This document shows positions 1 to 8,264 of a stretch of DNA of 42,234 nt, one piece after another. The DNA lies in NCBI RefSeq assembly GCF_002189065.1, contig NZ_BDMN01000007.1, positions 1-42,234 on the forward strand, read 5' to 3'. The notes below the pieces were generated by a model. That model was not told where the DNA came from. It saw nothing but the letters and a program-made list of their open reading frames with translations, and searched no databases. The position numbers were made by a program, and so were the translations under genes. This DNA comes from Bathymodiolus platifrons methanotrophic gill symbiont. GTDB lineage: Bacteria > Pseudomonadota > Gammaproteobacteria > Methylococcales > Methylomonadaceae. Within the stretch, counting starts at the first letter, position 1. Each line of letters starts with the position of its first letter.

Positions 1-401
1 ACTGACAGAATAACCCTTTTTTAATAATTCACTGACGATTTCACGCGGCTTTAGATAAGTCCACCTAATAGATGAATTCATTGGATTGCCTGCTGTATGC
101 TGTTGAAGAATATCTAAAAAGTCTTGATCTATTCCACTGTATTCAGGGGTAGAGGTCTTTTTTTTCGACCGCCTCCAGGTTGTCTGATTCCTGTTATATC
201 CAGTTCTAATTCGGTGAGTTCTTTTTTTCCTTGGCGGATAGTTTTTGGGTCACACTCTAATAAAGCTGAAATATAGTTAACGCCACCATGAGATAATTTT
301 TCACTTTCAATGGCGGCATACCGTCGCTTATTTTTTTCACAAAGTGAGTCATAAAATTTCTTCATCGACTTTTCGATATTTTTTTTATAAGGAAATGACA
401 T
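1..401 (-). CDS. ISAzo13-type transposase, N-terminal part, frameshifted and cut by the window edge
   Basis: A minus-strand frame starts at 401 and runs 90 residues to a stop at 129-131. It carries motifs I associate with ISAzo13-family DDE transposases: RRYAAIE near residue 28, a helix-turn-helix-like stretch with CDPKTIRQG near residue 50, and GGGRKK near residue 76. Before the stop the coding strand has a run of eight A (158-165 on plus). Shifting by -1 there opens a frame to base 1 that continues the family pattern, with DFLDILQQHTAGNPM and RWTYLKPREI. The protein is therefore either made by frameshifting or transcriptional slippage, or is a frameshifted pseudogene. The catalytic domain lies outside the window. 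Family assignment is from recalled consensus, not from a search. Confidence 0.72.
158..165 (-). other. A8 slippery run in the ISAzo13-type transposase
   Basis: Eight T on plus are eight A on the coding strand, just after the GGGR codons. The zero frame stops about 11 codons later, whereas the -1 frame is open to the window edge and encodes conserved transposase sequence. Such runs support ribosomal or RNA-polymerase slippage in insertion sequences. A plain indel or sequencing error is the alternative. Confidence 0.5.
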
Positions 402-419
402 AAGACAACCACTGAGTAA

Positions 420-442
420 TAAATTAAGATAACCTTAATTTA
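420..442. repeat. 9-bp inverted repeat upstream of the ISAzo13-type transposase
   Basis: TAAATTAAG (420-428) and CTTAATTTA (434-442) pair perfectly around a 5-nt loop, 19 bp upstream of the transposase start. This could be part of the IS end or an operator. The IS boundary itself cannot be fixed because the other terminus is outside the window. Confidence 0.4.
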
Positions 443-480
443 GGGGAGATATTTCATTATTCAAGCTTGGCTGCTTCAGG

Positions 481-654
481 ATGTTATTTCGTGCACATTC
501 CTTAGTAAGCAAAAGTAATTGTTCATCTTATGACTGTGAATTTGTTGCTTTAGCTCAGCACCTTAACATTCAGCTTATTACACAAGACAAAAAGGTTTTA
601 CGAGAATTCTCATCTGTTGCAATTTCTGCAGTAGATTTTATTGGATTGAAATAG
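481..654 (+). pseudogene. VapC-like PIN-domain toxin, C-terminal remnant
   Basis: A 57-codon plus-strand frame ends at TAG 652-654. Its core SSYDCEFVALAQHLN, then LITQDKKVLREF, matches the C-terminal half of type II VapC ribonuclease toxins: the conserved S-[AS]-Y-D-C-E-[FY]-V-A-L-A stretch with an acidic active-site residue, and the second conserved [ST]-x-D-[KR] near the end. The N-terminal half, including the first catalytic Asp, is missing, and no antitoxin frame is visible. The ISAzo13-type element lies immediately upstream, so truncation by that insertion is a reasonable inference. The first ATG is used only to delimit the frame and is not a claimed start. Confidence 0.6.
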
Positions 655-911
655 TCCACTACAATATACAGCCACCTTATGCAAAGTTGCATGGCAATAT
701 TGGTCATGTAAATAATTTAATTGATCAGGGCGTTATAAGGCAATTCTGGCAACAAGACTATATTGCCTGTTTTTTTTGTCGTATGATGTGTAAAGCCCTT
801 GTTTTCCAAATATGTTTTCATGGATTCGATCCATCGAAGGGTTACCACATAAAATTACGGATGTATTTTCCGTGCTATACATTGAAAAATACTGGTAGTA
901 TCCTGCATTTC
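655..911. other. Intergenic stretch with no confident gene
   Basis: Frames on both strands here are short. A minus-strand frame (733-927) overlapping the end of the transporter gene contains VILCGNPSM followed by FGKQGLYTSYDKKN. This is faintly like the C-terminus of ferredoxin-NADP reductases (LCGNPxM...RG), so it may be a decayed gene end. It has no start of its own and its last residues do not match the family, so I do not call it. Confidence 0.3.
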
Positions 912-1814
912 TTATTTCTGTCGCCAATAGCTAGCGATAGTTGAGCCTGATATATTATGCCAGATACTAAACATTGCACCTGGCAGTGCAGCAGCAACAG
1001 AAAAATATTTCATTGCTAAAGCAACGCTTAAACCTGAATTCTGCATACCCACTTCAATACTGACGGTACGACAGATAGCAGTGTCATATTTTAATAAGCG
1101 AGGTATAAAATACCCTACCCCCATCCCGAGCATATTATGCAACACAACAGCAGCCAAAACAGCCCAGCTTAAACTAGCAAAATTATGCTGATTTAATGCC
1201 ACAATAATCGCAATGATCAAGGCTATCGCTACACTGGAAAATAGCGGAAATAATCCTTGTACCCGTATTAAATATCGTCCTAAAAATGAATTAATTGCCG
1301 TTCCTGTTACCACAGGCAGAAAGACTATCAATAAAATACTACGCATCATATCGGTGACTGGTACAGCAACACTCTGACTCAGATAAATATAGCTTAATAA
1401 AGGCATGGCAATAACAGCACACAAGGTTGATGCCATAGTCATTAATATAGATAAGGCAACATTGCCCTTAGCTAAATAACAGATGACATTTGAAGCCGCT
1501 CCTCCGGCACTACAACCGACAAGTACCAGGCCGATTGTATGCGCTTCAGACAATTGCAAAGCATTAGCCAGTAGGTATGCAAACAAAGGCATAAAGATAA
1601 ATTGTATGCTGATGGTTAATAAAATAATCAGCGGTTGCTTAAGTGCCTGTTTAAAGTGTTGCCAGGTTAAGGTCATGCCCATGAAAAACATGACCAATGC
1701 CAATAAGGGAATTATCGTTCCTTTGACATGAGTAAATGGTGCAGGATTGAAGTAAGCTATCAATGATAATAGCAATGCACCGATAGGGAAAAAAATAACG
1801 CCCCTGTTGCTCAT
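912..1814 (-). CDS. BASS family (bile acid:Na+ symporter-type) transporter
   Basis: A 300-residue integral membrane protein with about nine or ten hydrophobic segments, the usual BASS/SBF size. Family hallmarks are visible: FFMGMTL near residue 44, GCSAGGAASNV near residue 100, and the Na+-site signature EVGMQNSGL near residue 254 with its Glu and Gln-Asn. Bacterial members carry organic anions (bile acids, pantoate, 2-keto acids) with Na+. The substrate here cannot be told from sequence. The gene starts 6 bp after the stop of the SDR gene, so the two are probably co-transcribed. A Na+-coupled transporter suits a cell that also has a Na+-pumping NQR complex. Confidence 0.85.
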   Translation of the reverse strand: MSNRGVIFFPIGALLLSLIAYFNPAPFTHVKGTIIPLLALVMFFMGMTLTWQHFKQALKQPLIILLTISIQFIFMPLFAYLLANALQLSEAHTIGLVLVGCSAGGAASNVICYLAKGNVALSILMTMASTLCAVIAMPLLSYIYLSQSVAVPVTDMMRSILLIVFLPVVTGTAINSFLGRYLIRVQGLFPLFSSVAIALIIAIIVALNQHNFASLSWAVLAAVVLHNMLGMGVGYFIPRLLKYDTAICRTVSIEVGMQNSGLSVALAMKYFSVAAALPGAMFSIWHNISGSTIASYWRQK

Positions 1815-1820
1815 TTATAA

Positions 1821-2510
1821 CTACCAGGGCATGGATGTGCCATCATATTTTATGAAACTTCCAGTTTGAGATAGATCGAATCGCTCAATCTGCTGACGCA
1901 TACCGCTAATACTTTCATCAACCTCAATCAAACCATTGGGACCACCCATATCAGTTCTAACCCAGCCTGGGTGGAAAATGAGCACTCCCGTTCCCTGCTT
2001 TGCAAAATCAAAAGCAAGGCTTTTCATAACGGCATTTAAAGCAGCCTTACTGGAACGATATAAATAGCTACCGCCACTACCATTATCAGCCATACTACCC
2101 ATTAAACTGCTAATGGCAACAAATATTCCTCGTTGACTTGAGGCTAGATGATCAGCAAACACTTCAGCGAGCTTTATAGCACTTAATACATTTGTATCCA
2201 GCGTTTCTTGCCAAACTTGATAATCTAATTCGCCGAAAGCATGACGGTCCCCATAAATACCTGCATTTGACACTAATACATCAATTGTCACTTGCTGTAA
2301 TTCTGCGGCTACAGCTTCAATTTGCTGATGATTGCGCACATCCAGAGTAAGTATGCGCATTGATGCATATTGATTGGCAAGCGTATTTAATTCTTCTGCA
2401 TTTTCTGGCTGAAGACAACAGGCAAGCACTTGCCAGCCTGCCTGCGCATATTGTTGGCTAAATTCTAAACCCAGGCCACGGTTAGCTCCGGTGATTAATA
2501 CTGTTTTCAT
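1821..2510 (-). CDS. Short-chain dehydrogenase/reductase (SDR) family oxidoreductase
   Basis: A classical SDR of 229 residues. It has the nucleotide-binding TGANRGLG (residues 7-14), the NAG motif (82-84), the catalytic Ser around 134-135, and the catalytic pair Tyr151/Lys155 (YRSSK). The PGWVRTDMGG stretch after strand beta-6 is typical of the C-factor/CsgA-like subgroup. It is a cytoplasmic NAD(P)-dependent enzyme of unknown substrate. It is first in a two-gene unit with the BASS transporter downstream. Confidence 0.85.
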   Translation of the reverse strand: MKTVLITGANRGLGLEFSQQYAQAGWQVLACCLQPENAEELNTLANQYASMRILTLDVRNHQQIEAVAAELQQVTIDVLVSNAGIYGDRHAFGELDYQVWQETLDTNVLSAIKLAEVFADHLASSQRGIFVAISSLMGSMADNGSGGSYLYRSSKAALNAVMKSLAFDFAKQGTGVLIFHPGWVRTDMGGPNGLIEVDESISGMRQQIERFDLSQTGSFIKYDGTSMPW

Positions 2511-2550
2511 TTGTGATTAAAAAGTTGATGTGTCTATAAATAATGATTTC

Positions 2551-2601
2551 TGGGGGAACGGGCGGCTCGCCCGTTACATGGGCAAGCTGCCCATGCCCCC
2601 A
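2551..2601. repeat. Y-shaped palindromic repeat, intact copy
   Basis: An outer stem TGGGGG (2551-2556)/CCCCCA (2596-2601) encloses two perfect 8-bp hairpins: AACGGGCG/CGCCCGTT (2557-2564/2568-2575) and CATGGGCA/TGCCCATG (2577-2584/2588-2595), each with a 3-nt loop. It lies between the stop of bamA and the start of the SDR gene. A degraded copy lies at 16881-16928. It may also act as a transcription end for bamA, although no T-tract is seen. Confidence 0.75.
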
Positions 2602-2645
2602 CTATTTCTTCTAGGCCGGAGTATCAAGTCGGCAATACTGCTAAC

Positions 2646-5012
2646 TTAAAACTGTGAGCCAAAGCTAAATTGAAATGCTTGTAAATCGTCGCCCTCTTTA
2701 TCATTCAGAGGAATCGCATAACTGATCTGTAAAGCACCAAAGGGTGATAACCATTTGGCAGCTATCCCAGTTGAATACCTGAAATCGGAAAATGAAAAAC
2801 TAGGGTTAACATCTGTAAAAATATCGTTACCATCAGCATCAGTAGTTTTTTCTATATAATTTCCTTGCACCGTTCCTATGTCAAAAAATGCCATTATACG
2901 AATTGACTCGACATCACTCATAAATGGTACAGGAAAAATCAGCTCGGTATTACCTAAGATCTTGATGTTACCACCATAGGGCCGTGGTTCATTACCATCA
3001 AGACAAGTGTTATTACAATGATCGCGTGGACCCAGCGTATTATCACGCCATCCTCGCACTGAATTCACACCACCTGCGAAATAGTTTTCAAAGAAAGGCA
3101 AATTCTCAGTGTCACCAAAGCCATCCCCATAAGCGCCCGAAACCATAAGCTTTAAAACTAGATCTTTTGCCACACTAAAGTAATGTTGATCTTTGGCGCT
3201 AATTTTATAGTAGGTTAAATCACTACCTGGAATAGTTACTAAAGCAGAAAGTCGCTGCTGACTCCCTTCAGTTGGAAAAATTGCTTTATCTAAGGTATCG
3301 CGTACCCAGCCGATAGCAAAAGGAAAGGTTAGAAATTCATCCCCATTTCGTTCTATCCAGACGGGTAATTCAGGCGGGGCAAAATCGCCTTGTTTTAGAG
3401 TTGTATGTTTTACATCGAAACCAAAATTAAAGCGCTGGTTTTCATTAATTGGGAAACCAAAATTGATACCACCACTAATCACATCGGTTAAATAGTTTGA
3501 AATATTCGCAGCTTGAGCATCCGTTTTCTTATATAAAAAGTTATAGCCGAGACTTACTCCATCACGAGTGAAATATGGATTGGTAAACCCCAGGCTATAA
3601 AGTGTAGATACATCACTTTTATTGAAGTTAACACTAACTCGTTTACCCGATCCAAAAATATTATCCTGAGTAACACTGGCATTGTAGATTACCCCCTGCG
3701 TTTGTGAATAACCGATACCTGCCATCAAGTTACCTGACGATTTTTCCGTTACCGAAAAATTCAAGTCCAGTTGATCACGGGTTCCCGGAACTTTAGGCGT
3801 TTCTATGCCAATATTCTCAAAATAGCCAAGGCGATTCAAGCGTGCTTTAGAGCGTTCAATATTAACAGATGATGCCCATGCCCCTTCCATTTGTCTCATC
3901 TCACGACGTAAAACTGCATCTCGTGTTTTGGTATTACCCTGCATAGTAATTCGCCTGACATAGGCACGATTAGCGGGGTCAATAAAAAATGTCATATCGA
4001 CTATTTTAGTATCAGTATGGATTTCAGGCACCATATTCACATTGGCAAATGCATAGCCCTCTTCACCTAAACGATCTGAAATTGCTTTGGAGGTGAGTGT
4101 TGCATTTTTACGTGAAAAGATTTCTGTTGGACCGACTTTCAGTAAAGCAATAAGCTCTTCAGGGTTGACCACTAAATTACCGCTGAGCTTAACACTACCT
4201 AAAGTAAATAAATGGCCTTCTTCAATATTTACCACAAGGTAGATATCTTTTTTATCAGGTGTAATTGATACCTGAGTAGATTTAATTGTAAAGTTTATAT
4301 ATCCGCGATCCAGATAATAAGAACGTAACCGTTCCAGATCAGCTGATAGTTTTTGCTTAGAATATTGATCGTCTTTGGTATAAAAAGACAACCAGCCTGA
4401 AGTACTTAACTCAAAATTCTTAACTAAATCTTTTTCAGAATAAACATTGTTACCAATAATATTTATGGATTTTATTTTCGCGACCTCACCTTCAGAGATT
4501 TTAATAGTCAGGCTGACTCTATTTCTCTCTAGCGGCAAAACACTGGTATCTATTTTTAAGCTATATTTACCCTGGCTAAAGTACTGACGCATTAATTCCT
4601 GCTCAACTTTATCAAGGATTTGTCGATTAAATACCTTACCTTTTGCCAGTCCAATACTGGTCAAGGCAGTTAACAAATCTTCGGTACTTAAATCATCATT
4701 TCCTTCTATCTCAATTTCTGCAATTGAAGGACGTTCCTGAACATCAATCAATAAAATATCACCTTCACGGCTCATTGAAATATCCTGGAAGAAACCTGTT
4801 TTGAATAAAGCTCTAATAGCAGGTGCTATATTTTTATTGAGAAGTTTTTCACCAATATTAACCGGTAAGTAATTAAAAACCGTTCCAACTGATATACGCT
4901 GTAATCCCGTTACACGTATGTCTTGCACAATAAACCCTTGTTCTTCACTGTGTACAACAGAAGAAATTGGCAACAAAAGCAAAAATAAAGGGAGTAAAAT
5001 TTTAAATTTCAT
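2646..5012 (-). CDS. bamA: Outer-membrane protein assembly factor BamA
   Basis: 788 residues, close to the usual 790-810. An N-terminal signal peptide (residues 1-22, hydrophobic core LLPLFLLLLP) precedes five POTRA repeats up to about residue 420, beginning with FIVQDIRVTGLQRI. A C-terminal 16-strand barrel follows, with the loop-6 VRGW motif near residue 652 (VRGF in many homologs) and a C-terminal Phe needed for barrel insertion. BamA folds and inserts beta-barrel proteins in the outer membrane with the BamBCDE lipoproteins. The usual neighbours rseP, skp/ompH and lpxD are absent, so this copy is displaced or is a second copy. Confidence 0.95.
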   Translation of the reverse strand: MKFKILLPLFLLLLPISSVVHSEEQGFIVQDIRVTGLQRISVGTVFNYLPVNIGEKLLNKNIAPAIRALFKTGFFQDISMSREGDILLIDVQERPSIAEIEIEGNDDLSTEDLLTALTSIGLAKGKVFNRQILDKVEQELMRQYFSQGKYSLKIDTSVLPLERNRVSLTIKISEGEVAKIKSINIIGNNVYSEKDLVKNFELSTSGWLSFYTKDDQYSKQKLSADLERLRSYYLDRGYINFTIKSTQVSITPDKKDIYLVVNIEEGHLFTLGSVKLSGNLVVNPEELIALLKVGPTEIFSRKNATLTSKAISDRLGEEGYAFANVNMVPEIHTDTKIVDMTFFIDPANRAYVRRITMQGNTKTRDAVLRREMRQMEGAWASSVNIERSKARLNRLGYFENIGIETPKVPGTRDQLDLNFSVTEKSSGNLMAGIGYSQTQGVIYNASVTQDNIFGSGKRVSVNFNKSDVSTLYSLGFTNPYFTRDGVSLGYNFLYKKTDAQAANISNYLTDVISGGINFGFPINENQRFNFGFDVKHTTLKQGDFAPPELPVWIERNGDEFLTFPFAIGWVRDTLDKAIFPTEGSQQRLSALVTIPGSDLTYYKISAKDQHYFSVAKDLVLKLMVSGAYGDGFGDTENLPFFENYFAGGVNSVRGWRDNTLGPRDHCNNTCLDGNEPRPYGGNIKILGNTELIFPVPFMSDVESIRIMAFFDIGTVQGNYIEKTTDADGNDIFTDVNPSFSFSDFRYSTGIAAKWLSPFGALQISYAIPLNDKEGDDLQAFQFSFGSQF

Positions 5013-5077
5013 GTACTAGTTAATAGCAGAAGTAAATCTGTAAAAAACAAAAATCTGGCTCAATTCAAAGAGCGTGA
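5013..5077. other. bamA upstream region
   Basis: Short AT-rich sequence between the bamA start and the duplicated repeat block. No convincing promoter hexamers were identified. Confidence 0.3.
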
Positions 5078-5260
5078 ACAAAGTATCAACATAATCCCCC
5101 TTCTTAGCTAAGGAGGGGTTAGGGGAGATTTGGTATATTAAAACTAATCACGCAATATCAATGACTATGTTTTTATACGATCCCCCCTCAATCCCCCCTT
5201 CTCAAGGGGGGAGGCTAAAAGCAGAGCCTCTTAGTCTGCTTTTAAATTGCAGGCTGAAGA
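5078..5260. repeat. Tandem duplicated hairpin repeat, copy 1
   Basis: The first of two near-identical units repeating with a period of 189 bp over most of their length. It holds two GC-rich hairpins: CCCCTTCTTA/TAAGGAGGGG, and CCCCCCTT/AAGGGGGG just after 5190. An AT-rich core (TTTGGTATATTAAAAC...) separates them. The outer C/G-rich arms face each other as inverted repeats, giving a MITE-like layout. No coding frame is supported. Confidence 0.75.
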
Positions 5261-5266
5261 GACTAT

Positions 5267-5460
5267 GAAAGTATTCAACAAAATCCCCCTCCTTAGTTAA
5301 GGAGGGGTTAGGGGAGGTTTGGTATATTAAAACTAATCACACAATATCAATGACTATGTTTTTATACGATCCCCCCTCAATCCCCCCTTCTCAAGGGGGG
5401 AAGCTAAGAGCAGGTACTTTCACAGCCTCTTTAGTCTCTTTTAAATATGCAGGCTGAAGA
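5267..5460. repeat. Tandem duplicated hairpin repeat, copy 2
   Basis: The second unit, shifted 189 bp from copy 1, with an 11-bp insertion near its end that makes the final shared block (AGGCTGAAGA) 200 bp apart. Its first hairpin is perfect (CCCCTCCTTA/TAAGGAGGGG), whereas copy 1 has a wobble there. It lies between the end of epmA and the start of bamA. Confidence 0.75.
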
Positions 5461-5533
5461 CCTGCGCCCCATCTGTATTTCGCAACCATCACTACACGAA
5501 GTACACTAATGTAAAATTATTTTATGTACGTTG

Positions 5534-6511
5534 CTAAGCATTTTTAATGGGAAATGCTAAAACATCGTCTATCTTATCGGTTTCACTGATGATCATTAAT
5601 ATCCTGTCTAAACCGATGGCAATACCTGAACAATCAGGCAGGCCGCTATGCAAAGCCGCTAAAAACCGCTCATCTGCTGAAACTTTTTCAGCACCAATCT
5701 TCTGCCTTAATTTGATTTCCTGATCAAAGCGCTTTTTTTGCTGTTGCATATCCGTTAATTCATAATAGCCATTACCTAACTCAATTCCTTGAATAAACAC
5801 CTCAACTCTTTCAGTAACCAACGGATTTTCAAGATTCAAACGAGCTAACGAAGGCAGACAGGCTGGGTATTCATAAACCATGCATATACCAGCTATACCT
5901 AAATGTTGCTGAACAATATGGCTAAATAAAAAATCCAGCCAGGTTGTATGATTATCACCACACACCTCTTCGGCTTCTGGGAAACCAAGCCTTACAGCAG
6001 CTGTCTGATATTTTCTGCGCTCAAACTGTAATGCATTTAAACCTGTATATTGATGAAAAACATCAACATAGCAAATACGCTGGGCTTTTTCTGAAAAAAA
6101 TTTGGCAGGTAAAATATGACTGAACAGTAATTCTACATCGTCCATTAATTGCTGCAAATTAAAATCAAGTCGATACCATTCCAGCATACTAAATTCAGGA
6201 TTATGATAACGCCCTGACTCACTCTTTCTAAATGCCTTGGTGATTTGGTATATGGAACCTGTATTTGCTGCTAATAAGCGTTTCATTGCAAACTCTGGTG
6301 AAGTTTGCAGATATAAACTATCTTGGTTATCAGGTAACTGACTAGTAGAAAAAAATTCTAAATAGGGATCAGTACCAACCGCCTGGCAAAGTATAGGGGT
6401 TTCCACTTCCAGAACATTTTGCGCATAAAAAAAACTTCTAATTTCATGCAATAACTTAGCCCGCAGATGGATAAGCTCCAATGAGCAACTGGGTTGCCAG
6501 CTCGGTATCAA
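5534..6511 (-). CDS. epmA: EF-P--(R)-beta-lysine ligase EpmA (PoxA/GenX)
   Basis: 325 residues, the same length as the E. coli enzyme. It is a class II lysyl-tRNA-synthetase-like catalytic core without an anticodon-binding domain. Motif 2 (AFRKSESGRYHNPEFSMLEWYR region) and motif 3 (GIAIGLDRILM) are present. It activates (R)-beta-lysine with ATP and transfers it to Lys34 of EF-P. I chose the TTG start at 6511: an AGAGGCG ribosome-binding sequence sits about 9 nt upstream, there is no in-frame ATG, and the N-terminus then matches the family (xSWQPS). It lies 33 bp downstream of efp on the same strand, so enzyme and substrate are co-transcribed. Confidence 0.95.
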   Translation of the reverse strand: MIPSWQPSCSLELIHLRAKLLHEIRSFFYAQNVLEVETPILCQAVGTDPYLEFFSTSQLPDNQDSLYLQTSPEFAMKRLLAANTGSIYQITKAFRKSESGRYHNPEFSMLEWYRLDFNLQQLMDDVELLFSHILPAKFFSEKAQRICYVDVFHQYTGLNALQFERRKYQTAAVRLGFPEAEEVCGDNHTTWLDFLFSHIVQQHLGIAGICMVYEYPACLPSLARLNLENPLVTERVEVFIQGIELGNGYYELTDMQQQKKRFDQEIKLRQKIGAEKVSADERFLAALHSGLPDCSGIAIGLDRILMIISETDKIDDVLAFPIKNA

Positions 6512-6544
6512 TGTATTCGCCTCTGCAATGCAGTAGATTGATAT

Positions 6545-7114
6545 CTAGGCTTTAGCCCGTGAGACATATTCACCTGTACGCGTATCAACCTTCACGATTT
6601 CCCCAATTTGTACAAATAAAGGTACACGTACTACTGCACCCGTCTCTAGTGTTGCTGGTTTACCACCACCGCCAGAAGTATCGCCTTTAAGTCCCGGATC
6701 AGTTTCTGAAATTTCCAGTTCTACAAAATTAGGCGGAGTTACACTAATTGGTGCATTATTCCATAAAGTCAGAATACACATCGCCTGATCTTTTAACCAT
6801 TTTTTTGCTTCAGCAACTGCAGTCTCATCGGCTTGATACTGATCAAATGATTCAGGATGCATAAAATGGTAAAACTCACCATCATTGTACAAATACTGCA
6901 TATCTAATTCGACTACATCAGCGGCCTCAAGAGACTCACCAGACTTGAAGGTCTTTTCTAATACACGTCCATTTTTCAGATTTCTTAACTTAACCCGGTT
7001 AAATGCCTGGCCTTTTCCGGGTTTAACAATCTCATTCTCGATAATAGAACAGGGATCGCCATCTAGCATTAACTTCATTCCCCCTTTGAATTCATTTGTA
7101 CTATAACTCGCCAT
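6545..7114 (-). CDS. efp: Translation elongation factor P
   Basis: 189 residues in the three-domain EF-P layout. The loop of domain I reads VKPGKGQAF, placing the modifiable lysine at position 34, the type modified by beta-lysylation rather than rhamnosylation (Arg) or hypusine. The C-terminus has the conserved [17 protein letters not shown] binds between the ribosomal P and E sites and rescues stalling at polyproline motifs. It is followed by epmA on the same strand, with epmB divergent upstream, so the substrate and both key modification enzymes are together. No epmC hydroxylase is in the window. Confidence 0.97.
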   Translation of the reverse strand: MASYSTNEFKGGMKLMLDGDPCSIIENEIVKPGKGQAFNRVKLRNLKNGRVLEKTFKSGESLEAADVVELDMQYLYNDGEFYHFMHPESFDQYQADETAVAEAKKWLKDQAMCILTLWNNAPISVTPPNFVELEISETDPGLKGDTSGGGGKPATLETGAVVRVPLFVQIGEIVKVDTRTGEYVSRAKA

Positions 7115-7150
7115 TTATATCTCTATTGATTGTATGATTAAAATCTTTGT

Positions 7151-7207
7151 TATACTTCGCACGGCCACGGCTGTAGTATTCTTGTAACCCTGCTCAAGCG
7201 AAGTATA
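7151..7207. promoter_or_regulatory. Divergent efp/epmB intergenic region with 10-bp inverted repeat and a candidate epmB promoter
   Basis: TATACTTCGC (7151-7160) and GCGAAGTATA (7198-7207) form a perfect 10-bp inverted repeat 37 bp apart. For epmB, a -35-like TTGTAA (7182-7187) and a -10-like TATTAT (7206-7211) are 18 bp apart. The arms lie near the expected -10 positions of both divergent genes, so the symmetry may simply be paired promoters, or it may be an operator controlling both. Confidence 0.4.
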
Positions 7208-7255
7208 TTATACCTTGCATCTATTGATTTCTGCAGAATAATGCTTATTTAAATT

Positions 7256-8239
7256 ATGACAACTCACTTATCTAGCTGGCAAAAAGATTTAGCATCAGCC
7301 TTCACTAATCCAGAAGATTTACTTCAGTATTTAAAGATAAATTCAAAGCAGTTTTCAAGCCCTGCCAGGCATGACTTTTCTATGCGTGTACCTTTAAGTT
7401 ATGCAGCTTGCATGCAAAAATCGGATCTAGATGACCCGTTACTTAAACAAGTATTGCCCATTGCTAATGAGCTTGTTAACCCCGATGAATTTCAAAATGA
7501 CCCCGTGGGTGATTTATCCGCATTAACGGAAAACTGCATTATTCATAAATATCAGGGTCGAGTTTTAATAATCATTACTGGTGGCTGTGCAATTAATTGC
7601 CGTTTTTGTTTTAGACGCAATTTTCCTTATGCTGAAGTACAATTAAACAGCCAAAAAGAGATCACTGCATTAGAGTATATACGTAAGAATAAAAGCATTA
7701 ATGAGGTTATTCTTAGTGGTGGAGATCCTTTACTCATAAGTGACCACAAGCTTAAGGATTTCATTCAGAAATTATCTGATATTACACATCTTAAGCGCAT
7801 ACGAATTCATACACGCTTACCTATCGTCCTGCCCGCACGGATAACACCTGAACTTATTGATATTTTCAAAAGCTCATCTGTGCCCATAGTTATAGTGACC
7901 CATTGCAATCATGCTAATGAACTGAGTAAACAAGTGATGGCTGCATGTCAGGCATTAAATCAGAAAAATATTACTTTATTAAACCAATCGGTATTATTAA
8001 AAGGCGTTAATGATCATGCGCAAATATTACAATCTTTAAGTGAGCAGCTTTTTTCAGCAGGGATTTTGCCTTATTATCTGCACTTATTAGATAAAGCGAA
8101 AGGAACAGCACATTTTGAAGTTAGTGAAAACGATGCGGTAAAGATTCATCAATCACTACAGCATATTTTACCAGGCTATTTAGTACCAAAACTAGTCAAA
8201 GAACAGCCAGGAAAAGCTGCAAAAACATTGATAATCTAA
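7256..8239 (+). CDS. epmB: EF-P beta-lysylation protein EpmB (lysine 2,3-aminomutase)
   Basis: 327 residues, a radical-SAM enzyme. The CxxxCxxC cluster motif is seen as Cys111, Cys115 and Cys118 in GGCAINCRFCFRRNFPY. LSGGDPLL near residue 158 and LHLLDKAKGTAHF near residue 278 are family-typical. It converts (S)-alpha-lysine to (R)-beta-lysine using S-adenosylmethionine, a [4Fe-4S] cluster and PLP; the PLP lysine is expected in the C-terminal PGKAAK region. It is divergent from efp-epmA. Its 3' end converges on the gene at 8352, with an inverted REP pair between them. Confidence 0.95.
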   Translation: MTTHLSSWQKDLASAFTNPEDLLQYLKINSKQFSSPARHDFSMRVPLSYAACMQKSDLDDPLLKQVLPIANELVNPDEFQNDPVGDLSALTENCIIHKYQGRVLIIITGGCAINCRFCFRRNFPYAEVQLNSQKEITALEYIRKNKSINEVILSGGDPLLISDHKLKDFIQKLSDITHLKRIRIHTRLPIVLPARITPELIDIFKSSSVPIVIVTHCNHANELSKQVMAACQALNQKNITLLNQSVLLKGVNDHAQILQSLSEQLFSAGILPYYLHLLDKAKGTAHFEVSENDAVKIHQSLQHILPGYLVPKLVKEQPGKAAKTLII

Positions 8240-8264
8240 AAGGAACAGCACCCGATGCTGAGAT

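Noticed and set aside
733-927. Minus-strand frame with CGNPSM, like a ferredoxin-NADP reductase C-terminus
   Set aside because: It overlaps the transporter stop, has no start of its own, and its end lacks the family's terminal aromatic residues. Similarity is too short to call.
687-944. Plus-strand 85-codon frame
   Set aside because: It overlaps the end of the transporter gene in antisense, its composition is unlike a protein, and it has no ribosome site.
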